Positions 34,245 to 42,738 are shown, numbered from the stretch's first letter. The stretch is DNA of 53,402 nt from an uncultured Oscillospiraceae bacterium (GCA_934488695.1 CAKSSH010000003.1:1-53402), one strand, 5' to 3'. A program made the numbers and translations. Notes: generated from the sequence alone by a model not told the origin.

Positions 34245-35269
34245 TGATTTCACTGCTCCGCCAGCTTTGCGCCCCTATCGCCGTATCCGGCCGAGAAAAG
34301 GCGCTTCGCTGCTTACTGATTTCTCTTTTAACGCCGCACTGCCGCCTTGAAACCGACCGTGCCGGCAATCTCATTGCCCGCAAAAACGGCGCCGGACCGG
34401 CGCCGGCACGGGTGGTGCTTTTTGCACATATGGATGAGGTCGGCCTGATGATTACCGACATCACCGATCGGGGATTTCTGCGCTTTGCCGCCGTCGGCGG
34501 AATTGACCCGCGTATTTTCCCCGGCAAGTCAGTCACCCTGCAAGGGACCGACGGACCGGTTTCGGGTGTGATCGGCATTGTGCCGCCGCACTTTTTAAAA
34601 GGAGAGGACGCTCGTCGTGTTCCCCGGGAAGAAGACCTTTTGATTGATATCGGCGCCGAAAATGCCGAGGAGGCCGAAAGCCGCGTGCGCCGCGGCGACG
34701 TCGGTGTCCTAAACGGAGACTTCACTACTCTCGGGTCGGATAAAATCCTTTCGCGCGCATTGGATGACCGTGCAGGCTGCGCCGTGCTGGTCTGGCTGCT
34801 GCAACAGCCGCTCCCATATGACATTACAGCAGTTTTTACCGTTCAGGAGGAGCTTGGCTGTCGTGGCGCAGCCGCGGCAGCGGCCGCGCTCTGCCCGGAA
34901 ATCTCACTGGTGCTGGATGCAACCACCGCCTGTGACCTGCCGGATGTCTCTTCGGATAAAACTGTCTGCTGTCTGCACGCGGGCGGCGTTGTATCCTTTA
35001 TGGACCGCGGCTGTGTTTATGACAAACAGCTGTTTGACCTGCTGCTCGAAACCGCCGAGCGCTCCCGGATTCCGGTCCAGGTAAAGCGCGCTGTTGCCGG
35101 CGCGAACGACTCTGCCGGCATTTTTCGCGCCCCCGGCGGCGTGCGTACCGCCTCGCTTTGTCTCCCCTGTCGTTATCTGCACACCCCCGGCTGTGTCATT
35201 GACCGGCAAGATCTTACGTCTGTCGGGCAGCTTGCCCTGGCTCTGCTGCCCCGCCTTTCAGAGCTATGA
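34244..35269 (+). CDS. M42-family aminopeptidase (second copy)
   Basis: A 341-residue tandem paralog of the preceding gene, with the classical HMDEVG metal site (His62, Asp64, Glu65), LDDRAGCAVLV, TVQEELGCRGA, VLDATTA and YLHTPGCVID. M42 proteins build dodecamers, so the two copies might form a mixed particle; this is inference. The start overlaps the upstream stop by four bases, and the stop overlaps the next start in the same way. Confidence 0.9.
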   Translation: MISLLRQLCAPIAVSGREKALRCLLISLLTPHCRLETDRAGNLIARKNGAGPAPARVVLFAHMDEVGLMITDITDRGFLRFAAVGGIDPRIFPGKSVTLQGTDGPVSGVIGIVPPHFLKGEDARRVPREEDLLIDIGAENAEEAESRVRRGDVGVLNGDFTTLGSDKILSRALDDRAGCAVLVWLLQQPLPYDITAVFTVQEELGCRGAAAAAAALCPEISLVLDATTACDLPDVSSDKTVCCLHAGGVVSFMDRGCVYDKQLFDLLLETAERSRIPVQVKRAVAGANDSAGIFRAPGGVRTASLCLPCRYLHTPGCVIDRQDLTSVGQLALALLPRLSEL

Positions 35270-36222
35270 TCCGGGTCCTTTCTGTCGAAGAGTTTTGCGC
35301 ATTTCTGTCCTCGCTGCCGCCTTGTCGAAATCGGCCGGACCCTTTTTTGATTCGGCTGTCTGCAGACGCACGCTGCACTGCTTCGCACGGTCTATGCCGG
35401 CTGTATCTGCTGTCAGACGCCAAAGAGACGCCGCAACCGCTCTATTCGCCGCAGAGCTGTGTGTCGGACTGTGCCTTATTGCAGTCCTCAACGCGAATCG
35501 CTTTATCGCAGCAAGCAAAAGCGCCCGGGTTGCATAATGCCCGGCCGGCCGCAGATAAAAACGAAAAAAAGCTGCCGGACAACCCTTATGCCCTGCTGGG
35601 ACTGTATGGCGGAACACTGACCCTGTTTGTCTCGGCGCCCCTTTCCGCCAATGCCCGCCAAGAGCTTGTTTTCTTTATACAAAGCCTCGGCAGCTCGGTC
35701 ACCACTCTTTTGGGGCCGCGCTCTTTATTAAAAAAACTGTCGCGTCCTCTTTCCGGAAAAGCCGTTTTCGGCCATATTCTGTGCCTGACCTCCTCCGACC
35801 GGCTTCCGATTCCGGGGTGCCGGCGCGTACGGCAGCAAGCGGACCTGCCTGCTTTTTATGAGCTTCTTTGTCGGGCGGACGGTGCGCATGCGCACCCCTC
35901 TTATGACGCCTTTTACTGTGACGCCTTTTACCGCCGCGCTCTTCCGCTGCAGCTTTTTGTCGCAGAGCACTACGGTTTGCCGGTCGGCTGTCTCGGTATC
36001 TTTCATATTCGGGAAAACGAGGCTTTGATTTCAGACGTTGCCGTGCTGCCGGAGGAACGGCGCCGCGGCGTCGCAACCGATCTTGTTTCCCAAGTCTGCC
36101 GCCGACTTTTAGAGGAGGGACAGGTCCCCTGTCTTCTCTGCCGAAGTCCTGCGGCCGCCGCTCTTTACCGAAAACTCGGGTTCCGGAAAATCGGATCCTT
36201 CGGGCTGATTGAGCTATCTTAG
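35266..36222 (+). CDS. GNAT-family N-acetyltransferase
   Basis: A 318-residue protein. The C-terminal 140 residues form a GNAT domain: ALISDVAVLPEERRRGVATDL is the acetyl-CoA pyrophosphate loop region, and AAALYRKLGFRKIG is the final signature. The N-terminal 170 residues, Cys- and Pro-rich near the start, do not match a family I know. The start is an ATGA overlap with the second M42 gene. The acetyl acceptor is unknown; a peptide or amino acid released by the neighbouring peptidases is possible. Confidence 0.85.
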   Translation: MIRVLSVEEFCAFLSSLPPCRNRPDPFLIRLSADARCTASHGLCRLYLLSDAKETPQPLYSPQSCVSDCALLQSSTRIALSQQAKAPGLHNARPAADKNEKKLPDNPYALLGLYGGTLTLFVSAPLSANARQELVFFIQSLGSSVTTLLGPRSLLKKLSRPLSGKAVFGHILCLTSSDRLPIPGCRRVRQQADLPAFYELLCRADGAHAHPSYDAFYCDAFYRRALPLQLFVAEHYGLPVGCLGIFHIRENEALISDVAVLPEERRRGVATDLVSQVCRRLLEEGQVPCLLCRSPAAAALYRKLGFRKIGSFGLIELS

Positions 36223-36285
36223 CGTTTCCGCCGCTATCTTTCGCGGTATATGGCACAAAAATTTTTTCACAAAGGAATGGACCTT

Positions 36286-37566
36286 ATGAACGAACAGCAG
36301 CTTTTCCACCTGGATCCCCGGCTTATCGAACGCGCCGAAAAAGCCCTTGCGTCCAGCCAAAATATCTTTGAAAAAATTGACACTGTCCGGGCGCAGAACC
36401 AGCTTAAAGTGCTGGCGGCTTTTCGGGATCAGGGGGTCGGCACCGCCCATTTGGTCGGCTCAACCGGTTACGGCTATGATGATACCGGCCGAGACGCGCT
36501 GGACCGCGTTTTTGCCCAGATTTTCGGTGCCGAGGCCGCCTTGGTCCGTGCAAACTTCATGTCGGGCACGCACACCATTTCCACCGCGCTGACCGCTTTA
36601 CTGCGCCCGGGAGACTGCATGGTTTCCCTGACCGGAGCGCCTTACGACACGCTGCATGCCGTTATCGGGCTGCACCGCAAAAAAGGAGACGGGTCCTTAC
36701 TGGATCTCGGCGTGCGTTACCGGGAGATTCCGCTCGGAGCCGATGCGTTGCCTGACCTTGACGCCATTCGCACCGCCTGTCGTGAAAATATTCAGATGGC
36801 TTACATCCAACGTTCCCGCGGGTACTCGCTGCGTCCGTCTCTGACGCAGGAGCAGACCCGAGCCGTTATTGAAGCGGTGCGTTCGGTCAACGAACAGGTG
36901 CCTATCGTGGTAGACAACTGTTATTGCGAATTTGTGGAGACAAAAGAGCCGACCGATTACGGCGCCGACCTGGCTATCGGGTCCCTTATTAAAAACGCCG
37001 GCGGCGGCATTGCCCGTACCGGCGGATACATCGTCGGCCGGCAAGACCTTGTCGAACGCTGTGCCGACCGCCTTTGTTATGTCGGCGTCGGCCGGGAAAT
37101 CGGCTGCACGCTGGATATGAATCGCGAGCTGTTTTTAGGCCTTTTCATGGCGCCGCAAACAGTATCCAATGCCGTGAAAACCGCCGTTTTCGCTGCCCGA
37201 CTGTTTACCGATCTCGGCTTTGAGGTCACGCCGAGCGCCGACCAGACGCGTGCCGACATTGTACAGTGCCTGCTGCTTAAAAACAGAGAGCGACTTTGCG
37301 CATTTTGCCGCGGGATTCAAAGTGCCTCCCCGGTGGATGCACACGTCCTGCCGGAGCCGGCGCCTATGCCGGGCTATGAAAGCGACGTCATCATGGCAGC
37401 CGGCGCCTTCACCCTCGGCGCGTCCATTGAGTTGTCGGCGGACGCCCCGCTGCGGGATCCTTACGCCGTTTTCGTACAAGGCGCGCTGACCTTTGACGCC
37501 GGCCGAATCGGCCTTTTATCGGCTGCCCAAAGCCTGCTTGACGCAGGTATGCTGACGCTTGAATAA
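36286..37566 (+). CDS. YnbB-type PLP enzyme (methionine gamma-lyase related)
   Basis: A 426-residue pyridoxal-phosphate enzyme of the family annotated as aluminium resistance/YnbB or methionine gamma-lyase-like. STGYGYDDTGRDALDRVFAQ and ANFMSGTHTIS form the cofactor and substrate region. IVVDNCYCEFVE carries the Asp that contacts PLP, and IGSLIKNAGGGIA carries the Schiff-base lysine (Lys236). The start is the second in-frame ATG, 9 bases from AAAGGA; the longer frame begins at 36250. Members probably cleave sulfur amino acids or related substrates. It is separated from the GNAT gene by 63 bp and is probably in the same operon. Confidence 0.88.
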   Translation: MNEQQLFHLDPRLIERAEKALASSQNIFEKIDTVRAQNQLKVLAAFRDQGVGTAHLVGSTGYGYDDTGRDALDRVFAQIFGAEAALVRANFMSGTHTISTALTALLRPGDCMVSLTGAPYDTLHAVIGLHRKKGDGSLLDLGVRYREIPLGADALPDLDAIRTACRENIQMAYIQRSRGYSLRPSLTQEQTRAVIEAVRSVNEQVPIVVDNCYCEFVETKEPTDYGADLAIGSLIKNAGGGIARTGGYIVGRQDLVERCADRLCYVGVGREIGCTLDMNRELFLGLFMAPQTVSNAVKTAVFAARLFTDLGFEVTPSADQTRADIVQCLLLKNRERLCAFCRGIQSASPVDAHVLPEPAPMPGYESDVIMAAGAFTLGASIELSADAPLRDPYAVFVQGALTFDAGRIGLLSAAQSLLDAGMLTLE

Positions 37567-37584
37567 TCCATAGGAGCGCTCTTG

Positions 37585-38544
37585 ATGAACCGCAAAAATC
37601 TATCCGGAAATTTGTTATTGTTGCTGGCTGCGCTCATTTGGGGACTTGCCTTTGTCGTTCAGGACGCTGCCGCCGACCTTATCGGCCCTCTTTCGCTCAA
37701 TGCCGCCCGTTCTCTGCTTGCCACGCTGGTGTTGCTGCCGATTTTGATATTAAATAACCGCAAAAACGGCTGCCTTGCTGCCCTAAACGTGCCGCAAGCG
37801 CGCCGAAGATTGCTGTTTTTCGGCCTTAGCTGCGGCGTGTTTTTGTTTTTTGCCGTCAACTTACAGCAGCTGGGACTGACGCTTTATCCGCCGCAGGCAG
37901 CCTCTTCCAGCCGCGCCGGCTTTCTAACTGCCCTGTATGTCATCTTTGTCCCGCTGCTCTCGGCATTTGGCCGAAAACGACCGGGCCTGCAGATTTGGGT
38001 CGCGGTTGCTCTGACCACCTTGGCGCTGTATCTTCTCTGTCTTTCCGGCGGGTTATCCGGTCTTTATCTCGGAGACCTTGTCATGCTGAGCTGTTCTCTT
38101 GCCTTTTCCCTGCAAATTCTACAGGTTGACCGCGCCGTGCAGCAAATAGACGGCGTTTTGCTTTCCGCCGTTCAATTTTTTGTCTGCGGGATCCTCTCGC
38201 TGATTTTTGCCTTTTTTATTGAAAAGCCCGCCCTTTCAAATTTTGCCGCAGCCTACAAAAGTATTTTGTATCTGGGTGTTTTGTCCAGTGGTATCGGCTA
38301 CACGCTGCAGATCATCGGACAAAAAAAGGCCGGCAATCCGACGGTTGCCGCCATTTTAATGAGCATGGAATCGGTCTTTGCCGCTTTGGGCGGCGCGTGG
38401 CTCTTGTCCGAGCGACTAAGTCCACGAGAGGCTGCCGGCTGCCTTGTTCTGCTGGTTGCCATCATTTTAGCGCAGTTGCCCTCCGCACTTTTTTGTCCGC
38501 ACCGCCAGTCGGACACGACGGCAGCCGAAAATAAAAAATATTGA
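37585..38544 (+). CDS. EamA/DMT-family transporter
   Basis: A 319-residue inner-membrane protein with about ten helices in two EamA repeats. The N-terminal LLLLAALIWGLAFVVQDAAAD is the classic opening. PPQAASSSRAGFLTALYVIFVPL and AAILMSMESVFAALGGAWLL mark the two repeats. TAGGAG lies 8 bases before the ATG. It probably exports small metabolites such as amino acids. Last gene of the plus-strand operon that begins at 30459. Confidence 0.92.
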   Translation: MNRKNLSGNLLLLLAALIWGLAFVVQDAAADLIGPLSLNAARSLLATLVLLPILILNNRKNGCLAALNVPQARRRLLFFGLSCGVFLFFAVNLQQLGLTLYPPQAASSSRAGFLTALYVIFVPLLSAFGRKRPGLQIWVAVALTTLALYLLCLSGGLSGLYLGDLVMLSCSLAFSLQILQVDRAVQQIDGVLLSAVQFFVCGILSLIFAFFIEKPALSNFAAAYKSILYLGVLSSGIGYTLQIIGQKKAGNPTVAAILMSMESVFAALGGAWLLSERLSPREAAGCLVLLVAIILAQLPSALFCPHRQSDTTAAENKKY

Positions 38545-38735
38545 GAGCTTTTCAAAAATCACAACCATATTCCGTCGGCTGCTTTATCCTGCACATTCTT
38601 CCATTGCCGCAACAACTTTCGGCGCATGAAAACCGCGATTTTAGCGTCAAACAAGCTCTGTGCACAAACGAAAAGTGCAGCGCAGCCAGCGCCCGACGCA
38701 GGTAGAAAAGCGCCCGGGATCAAGCCATAAAACAA

Positions 38736-38768
38736 ACCCCCGGCCGGCACAAAGTGCCGGCCGGGGGT
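38736..38768. terminator. Terminator between convergent genes
   Basis: A perfect 15-bp stem ACCCCCGGCCGGCAC/GTGCCGGCCGGGGGT with an AAA loop. The minus-strand side is followed by TTGTTTTATG, fitting the lipoprotein gene at 38801; it may also stop plus-strand transcription from the EamA gene. The remaining bases from 38545 show no gene. Confidence 0.85.
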
Positions 38769-38800
38769 GTTAAACTATAAAAACGAGCGTATCAGGGCCT

Positions 38801-39424
38801 TTATGAAGGCTTATAACCCGAAAGCTGCGTCAGGCCGGTGTACACTGAAGAGGGCACCGAAAAATACGCGCTTCCCTGCGGACTGTGCACCGACATCCAA
38901 AAAATTCCCTCATGCTCTGTTTCCAAATTAACGTGCAAATTCTTATCAAAGTAAATCATCATTCCGGGCAAAGATTTCACCGAAAACCGCTTGGCTTCCC
39001 ATTTTTGCAGCTTCAGGCTATCCCGGAACTGCTGAATTTCTTTTTCTCCGGTCTTACGGGCAAAAGGCTGAACGTCGACAAATTTTGAGATTTCTTCAAT
39101 CGATCTGTACCCACTGACCGCAGCCGGCGTGTCCCGAACATCATAAAAAATCAATTCGGCCGGCTGTGCCTTTTGTACCTGCTCCAGCAGCCTCTGCGCC
39201 AATGCGCGCGCTTCCGAGGACAATTCGTCGTTTGCGTTGGATTCGTTCTCCTCGGAGCCCTTTACCGATACATCCCGCTCAGCACTTTGGGTTGTTTCAG
39301 AAGGCACCACGGCACCTGTGCTGCTCTTGTCTCCGCCGGACTCGGTTTTAACGCCGCCGCAGCCCGCAAGCAAAACAGACATCATCAACATCATTAAAAA
39401 AACTGCAATTGCCTTGTTCCTCAA
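38801..39424 (-). CDS. Small lipoprotein of unknown function (TTG start)
   Basis: A 207-residue lipoprotein. The signal peptide ends VLLAGC (Cys22), followed by a Ser/Glu/Asn-rich linker to about residue 70. A folded domain of about 135 residues follows, containing FYDVRDTPAAVSGYRSIEE and FSVKSLPGMMIYFDKNLHV. I do not recognise the domain. The start codon is TTG with GGAGG 6 bases upstream. It is transcribed alone from one of the strongest promoters in the window (39515-39543), so it may be abundant or tightly controlled. Confidence 0.75.
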   Translation of the reverse strand: MRNKAIAVFLMMLMMSVLLAGCGGVKTESGGDKSSTGAVVPSETTQSAERDVSVKGSEENESNANDELSSEARALAQRLLEQVQKAQPAELIFYDVRDTPAAVSGYRSIEEISKFVDVQPFARKTGEKEIQQFRDSLKLQKWEAKRFSVKSLPGMMIYFDKNLHVNLETEHEGIFWMSVHSPQGSAYFSVPSSVYTGLTQLSGYKPS

Positions 39425-39481
39425 GATAATCCTCCTCTCAAAATACCGTCACCGAACATTTTCGCCTCCTCTCTTCATTTG

Positions 39482-39510
39482 ATTGTAAAACCATTTTTTG
39501 TTTTTACAAT
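39482..39510. promoter_or_regulatory. Inverted repeat in the early leader (possible operator)
   Basis: ATTGTAAAAC and GTTTTTACAAT-type arms flank an AT-rich centre. They lie just downstream of the consensus promoter of the lipoprotein gene, where the transcript starts. It may be a repressor site or an RNA hairpin; no regulator can be assigned. Confidence 0.45.
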
Positions 39511-39514
39511 TTAT

Positions 39515-39543
39515 ATTATACCCTTTTTTCGTTAATATGTCAA
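39515..39543 (-). promoter_or_regulatory. Perfect consensus sigma-A promoter
   Basis: On the minus strand TTGACA, a 17-base spacer and TATAAT, for the lipoprotein gene starting at 39424. Confidence 0.9.
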
Positions 39544-39639
39544 TTATAAGCTTGCAGAACGCATAGTTTTTATTTATTTATTTTGTGCATTAATTGTCGA
39601 AATATCATGATTTTTGAGTTTTTCAACAGTTTTTGACCA

Positions 39640-39669
39640 AAGGAAAAAGCCGTCCCGAAAGACGGCTTT
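39640..39669 (-). terminator. Terminator of the GpsA-like gene
   Basis: AAAGCCGTC/GACGGCTTT with a CCGAAA loop, followed on the minus strand by TTCC. It lies 5 bases after the stop codon at 39675. Confidence 0.8.
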
Positions 39670-39674
39670 CATCA

Positions 39675-40697
39675 TTAAAATTTTTCCCAAGGGATATTCA
39701 CCGTTGTTTTTCCGGACATCAGCTCCTGCACATGCATGAACAGCGGCACGGTATTCAAATCAAACTCACCGCGCGCGCTTTTTTTAAAAAGCGCATCCGC
39801 CAGTGCCTGTACCGCGCTAACCGACTCCAAGGTCATGCCGTGCAATCGCTCCAGTGCCTCATGAACGGTCAATCCTCGACCGAGCAGCACTCCGATTTCA
39901 CGGTTTCGACCGCTTTCAATGGTAATATACAGATCCGAAACACCGTAAACAATATTTTCGGCCTGTCCGCCAAAGCCGGTGATGATCAGCTGCATTTCGC
40001 GAATGCTTTGAGCAAAAAGCCCCGACTGTGCATTATAATGCGGCCGACAGCCCAAGCCGTCCTGCGCTTCGGCAACGCCAACAGCCATTGACACCGCCAG
40101 CGCATAAATATTCTTGATTGCCGAGGCCATCTCGAAGCCCTCAACATCCGTTGTTGTATTAATGTGATAATACTCTGTCGTGAGCAACCCGCGAATCCAC
40201 GCAAGGGTTTCGGCGCAGTGCCCGCAAATGCCGACAAAGGTGTTATGTCGATCCGCCAGCTCGTGACTGATACAAGGACCGCCGATCGCGTAAAAAGGCA
40301 CGCGGCCACCGCATTTTTCCTCAAAATAGTCCACAAACGAGCAAAGGTCTCCGTTTCCTTTGCTATGCAGACCCTTGGTGACCAACAACACCGGGATACC
40401 GTCCGGAATCTGCGGCAACACCTCTTTTGCAAACCACTCAACGCCGAATGAGCTGATACCGGCAACGACCATCTCGGCTTTCAAAAGCTGTTTCGGAATG
40501 GCTTGCGCCTGCTCAAAGGCAATTCCCTCCGGCAACTGACGTTTCAGGCCGAGGTGATAACGGTCCCGCTGCAGCCGTGCAATGGTTTCACGGTCATACG
40601 GCGTTCCGATAATAGTGACCGAGTGCCCGTTGTCCCGCGCGGGAAATGCAATGGTGCTCCCCATCACACCGGCACCGATCACGGTGATTTCTGCCAT
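39675..40697 (-). CDS. NAD(P)-dependent glycerol-3-phosphate dehydrogenase-like protein
   Basis: A 340-residue protein of the GpsA family, which reduces dihydroxyacetone phosphate to glycerol-3-phosphate for lipid synthesis. The Rossmann motif ITVIGAGVMGSTIAF is at the N-terminus. LLVTKGLHSK and IGGPCISHELAD match the GpsA segments, and EMASAIKNIYALAVSMAVG carries the catalytic lysine. SGRNREIGVLLGRGLT matches the substrate-binding loop. Several positions differ from housekeeping GpsA, such as CISHEL where GpsA has SFAxE, so a related sugar-phosphate substrate is possible. It stands alone with its own promoter and terminator. Confidence 0.82.
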   Translation of the reverse strand: MAEITVIGAGVMGSTIAFPARDNGHSVTIIGTPYDRETIARLQRDRYHLGLKRQLPEGIAFEQAQAIPKQLLKAEMVVAGISSFGVEWFAKEVLPQIPDGIPVLLVTKGLHSKGNGDLCSFVDYFEEKCGGRVPFYAIGGPCISHELADRHNTFVGICGHCAETLAWIRGLLTTEYYHINTTTDVEGFEMASAIKNIYALAVSMAVGVAEAQDGLGCRPHYNAQSGLFAQSIREMQLIITGFGGQAENIVYGVSDLYITIESGRNREIGVLLGRGLTVHEALERLHGMTLESVSAVQALADALFKKSARGEFDLNTVPLFMHVQELMSGKTTVNIPWEKF

Positions 40698-40746
40698 AAT
40701 GTTTTCCTCTCTTTTGCAAAGTCATCCTGCCATCTGATGCCTTTCT

Positions 40747-40775
40747 ATTATAAGCTATTTTTTCACAAAAAGCAA
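40747..40775 (-). promoter_or_regulatory. Sigma-A promoter of the GpsA-like gene
   Basis: On the minus strand TTGCTT, a 17-base spacer and perfect TATAAT, about 50 bases before the ATG at 40697. The -35 box touches the terminator hairpin of the upstream gene. Confidence 0.7.
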
Positions 40776-40800
40776 GAGCCGCCTATACAAGACGGCTCTT
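40774..40800 (-). terminator. Terminator of the caspase-like gene
   Basis: AAGAGCCG/CGGCTCTT stem with an 11-base loop. The minus-strand side continues GCTTTTTGTG, a short U-tract. It lies about 140 bases beyond the caspase-like stop codon. Confidence 0.65.
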
Positions 40801-40938
40801 CTTATTTTATGCCAAAAACGGCATGATGCATGCGCTGCAAAGCCAATAAAGCCGGTGCGCCCCCGAATATCAAATAACCGTAGACGCCGCTCAAGCTTTC
40901 ACCAAACGCACGCCCGCCGTGCAGGCATTCTTCGGGAA

Positions 40939-42186
40939 TTATCCCAGGTCAAATCGAGAGCTGAAAACGCTGTGGGTCCCATGAGAGCTTTCCACCGTGG
41001 TGTAGACCATGTAATACCGCCGGCCTGTTTCCCGCTCATAAAAAGCTCTGGCTCTCTGATCGGAAATCGTAAATCTCGTCTGATCAATTTTCTGCGCAGC
41101 CGACGCAAAAGCAGCCTGACGGTCCGTTTCAGACACCACAGAAAAGGGCTGTTCCGCCTTCTGAACGCTGAGGGCGTTATCCGACGATGTCCTGTCAAAA
41201 ATCTCGGTAATTTTCCCGTCCTCATAAAACAGCACGTAAGCGTTATCCGTGCAATATTCGCCGACCTTTTCGATCGCCGTTACAGTGGCACGGCCGCCAT
41301 CCTGCCGGGCGACATCCAACTGAAGATCCGCAAAGGCATAATTTGAAAATGTGTTTTTCAAGACATTTTCAATTGCAGTCTTGTCCTCGATAAGGTCATA
41401 TCTTAATTTCGTCGCCGGTCTTTTTACTGTAGCCGTGTCATTCATTTGCGTCATCAACTCCGACGCGGAAGAAGAAGAGGCATGCTTGAGCACCAAATCT
41501 CCGTTTCCATACAAGCGATAATTTTTACAGGTATTATCACCATAGTTAAAGCTGTTCGCATAATTGATAGCAGCCTGAATGGTATAGCCCAACGCAATGC
41601 AGTTGTTGAACTTGTTTTTCCATTCATACATACAGTCCACCCCGACGCTGACTGTCCAACCGAGCCCCGCTTTCGCTCCGCGGTTTACAACCGTTCTGGC
41701 AACATTGGTGTTACCGGCAGCGGTCTCACAACCATCAAAAATAAACAGCTTGACATTATTCATGTTATAATTCTGAACAATTATACAACCGTTGGCGGAT
41801 TGATTGTTCGTCACCCAAAACTCGTAAATGCCGCCCTGTCCCTCAGAATTAAAATAAATCCCGCCGGCATTACCGTGACCGCTAAGCATAATAATGTCAC
41901 TTTCCATCAGCTTTGTGCCATGAAAGGACTGCTGGAGTTTGGTGGTGGAAGGATTGCAGCTATAGCGGGAAGTGTAACCGGCCAATGCATAATAATCGCA
42001 GGATTTCAAGGCATCTCGCGATGTATCAATATCGTCGTGCTGCCCGTAAGAATAATTGCATCCAACCGAATAGGCAAGGTTTCCGGCAGCAGATGCCGAA
42101 AATGAGGGTAACATGGTGGTCAATGTCGAAACAGCCACCAGAACGGATAAACTTTTCTTCAAAAAACGGACATTGATTTTCTTCAT
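40939..42186 (-). CDS. Secreted caspase-like (clan CD) cysteine peptidase
   Basis: A 415-residue exported protein. A Sec signal peptide (residues 1-34, ending ASAA) is followed by a caspase-like core. IIMLSGHGNAGGIYF places His104 after a hydrophobic strand, and VKLFIFDGCETAAG places Cys153 after the next one, the classical His/Cys dyad order and context of clan CD. The C-terminal 150 residues (from about 265) look like a PepSY-type or Ntf2-like beta-rich region. The second ATG is used as start because AAGGAG is 7 bases away, while the first ATG is too close. It is transcribed alone from 42444-42472. A toxin, a surface-processing enzyme or an autolysis factor are all possible. Confidence 0.72.
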   Translation of the reverse strand: MKKINVRFLKKSLSVLVAVSTLTTMLPSFSASAAGNLAYSVGCNYSYGQHDDIDTSRDALKSCDYYALAGYTSRYSCNPSTTKLQQSFHGTKLMESDIIMLSGHGNAGGIYFNSEGQGGIYEFWVTNNQSANGCIIVQNYNMNNVKLFIFDGCETAAGNTNVARTVVNRGAKAGLGWTVSVGVDCMYEWKNKFNNCIALGYTIQAAINYANSFNYGDNTCKNYRLYGNGDLVLKHASSSSASELMTQMNDTATVKRPATKLRYDLIEDKTAIENVLKNTFSNYAFADLQLDVARQDGGRATVTAIEKVGEYCTDNAYVLFYEDGKITEIFDRTSSDNALSVQKAEQPFSVVSETDRQAAFASAAQKIDQTRFTISDQRARAFYERETGRRYYMVYTTVESSHGTHSVFSSRFDLG

Positions 42187-42338
42187 GTACATTCTCCTTT
42201 ACTTTTTTAGACTGTGTTTTCTCATCCCCTCCGACTTCACGGCTTCGTACTGCTGCCGAAATTTATGTTTTTGGGCCGCGAATACAAAACTCGTAAAATA
42301 TCGGATCGTACTCGGCGCCACTATTTTCGCCGTCGTTT

Positions 42339-42359
42339 TTAAAACACAAACTTTTTCAT
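42339..42359 (-). CDS. Tiny leader ORF MKKFVF
   Basis: Six codons with AAAGGGGG five bases upstream, inside the predicted leader of the caspase-like transcript. The strong ribosome site makes translation likely, but the peptide is too short to compare. It may be a regulatory leader peptide. Confidence 0.35.
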   Translation of the reverse strand: MKKFVF

Positions 42360-42382
42360 AAAGGCCCCCTTTCTTTTTGTTT

Positions 42383-42400
42383 TCAGCCTTTTAAAACCAT
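42383..42400 (-). CDS. Tiny leader ORF MVLKG
   Basis: Five codons preceded by an AGGAGGAGGGG site, upstream of the second tiny ORF in the same leader. No known peptide matches; a leader-peptide role is inferred only from the strong ribosome site. Confidence 0.35.
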   Translation of the reverse strand: MVLKG

Positions 42401-42443
42401 TGGAATCCCCTCCTCCTATAAATAATTGTTTTTTGCCAACATC

Positions 42444-42472
42444 ATCTTAGCAGATAGACGATATTTTGTAAA
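42444..42472 (-). promoter_or_regulatory. Promoter of the caspase-like gene
   Basis: On the minus strand TTTACA, a 17-base spacer and TAAGAT. It gives a leader of about 250 bases that includes the two tiny ORFs. Confidence 0.65.
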
Positions 42473-42583
42473 TATCATTCGACTTTTATCGACAAAACGT
42501 TAAAAAATTGTTTACAATTACCAATTTTTCTAAAAACAATCGGAGAACAGTCCCAACCTCTTTTTTTACGCAAATAAGCCTTG

Positions 42584-42612
42584 CATAACGCAAATGCGTT
42601 ACGCAAGGCTCG
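42584..42612. terminator. Hairpin, possible terminator
   Basis: AGCCTTGC(A/G)TAACGCA-type arms pair across an AAT centre with a single G-U pair. The T-run TTTTTTTA lies before it on the plus strand. Its gene is unclear; it lies upstream of the caspase-like promoter. Confidence 0.45.
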
Positions 42613-42688
42613 GAAACGAATCAGCTAAATGTGTCCTTTGTCATGGCAGGCAGGTTTTGGATTACGCCCGCCTTGCATTCTTTTCTCC

Positions 42689-42730
42689 GCTCCCGCGCGG
42701 CAGGCGTTTCAGCGCCTGCCGCGCGGGAGC
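42689..42730. terminator. Perfect 18-bp inverted repeat after the isomerase gene
   Basis: GCTCCCGCGCGGCAGGCG pairs with its exact complement across a TTTCAG loop, 8 bases past the isomerase stop codon. There is no U-tract on the minus side, so it may act as a stabilising 3' hairpin or a non-classical terminator. Confidence 0.6.
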
Positions 42731-42738
42731 AAAACAGA

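Noticed and set aside
42187..42360. About 50-codon minus-strand open frame between the tiny ORFs and the caspase-like gene
   Set aside because: It has no ATG, GTG or TTG start near a ribosome site; at most a decayed gene.
42113..42361. 82-codon plus-strand ORF before the caspase-like gene
   Set aside because: No ribosome site; it overlaps the start and leader of the caspase-like gene on the other strand.
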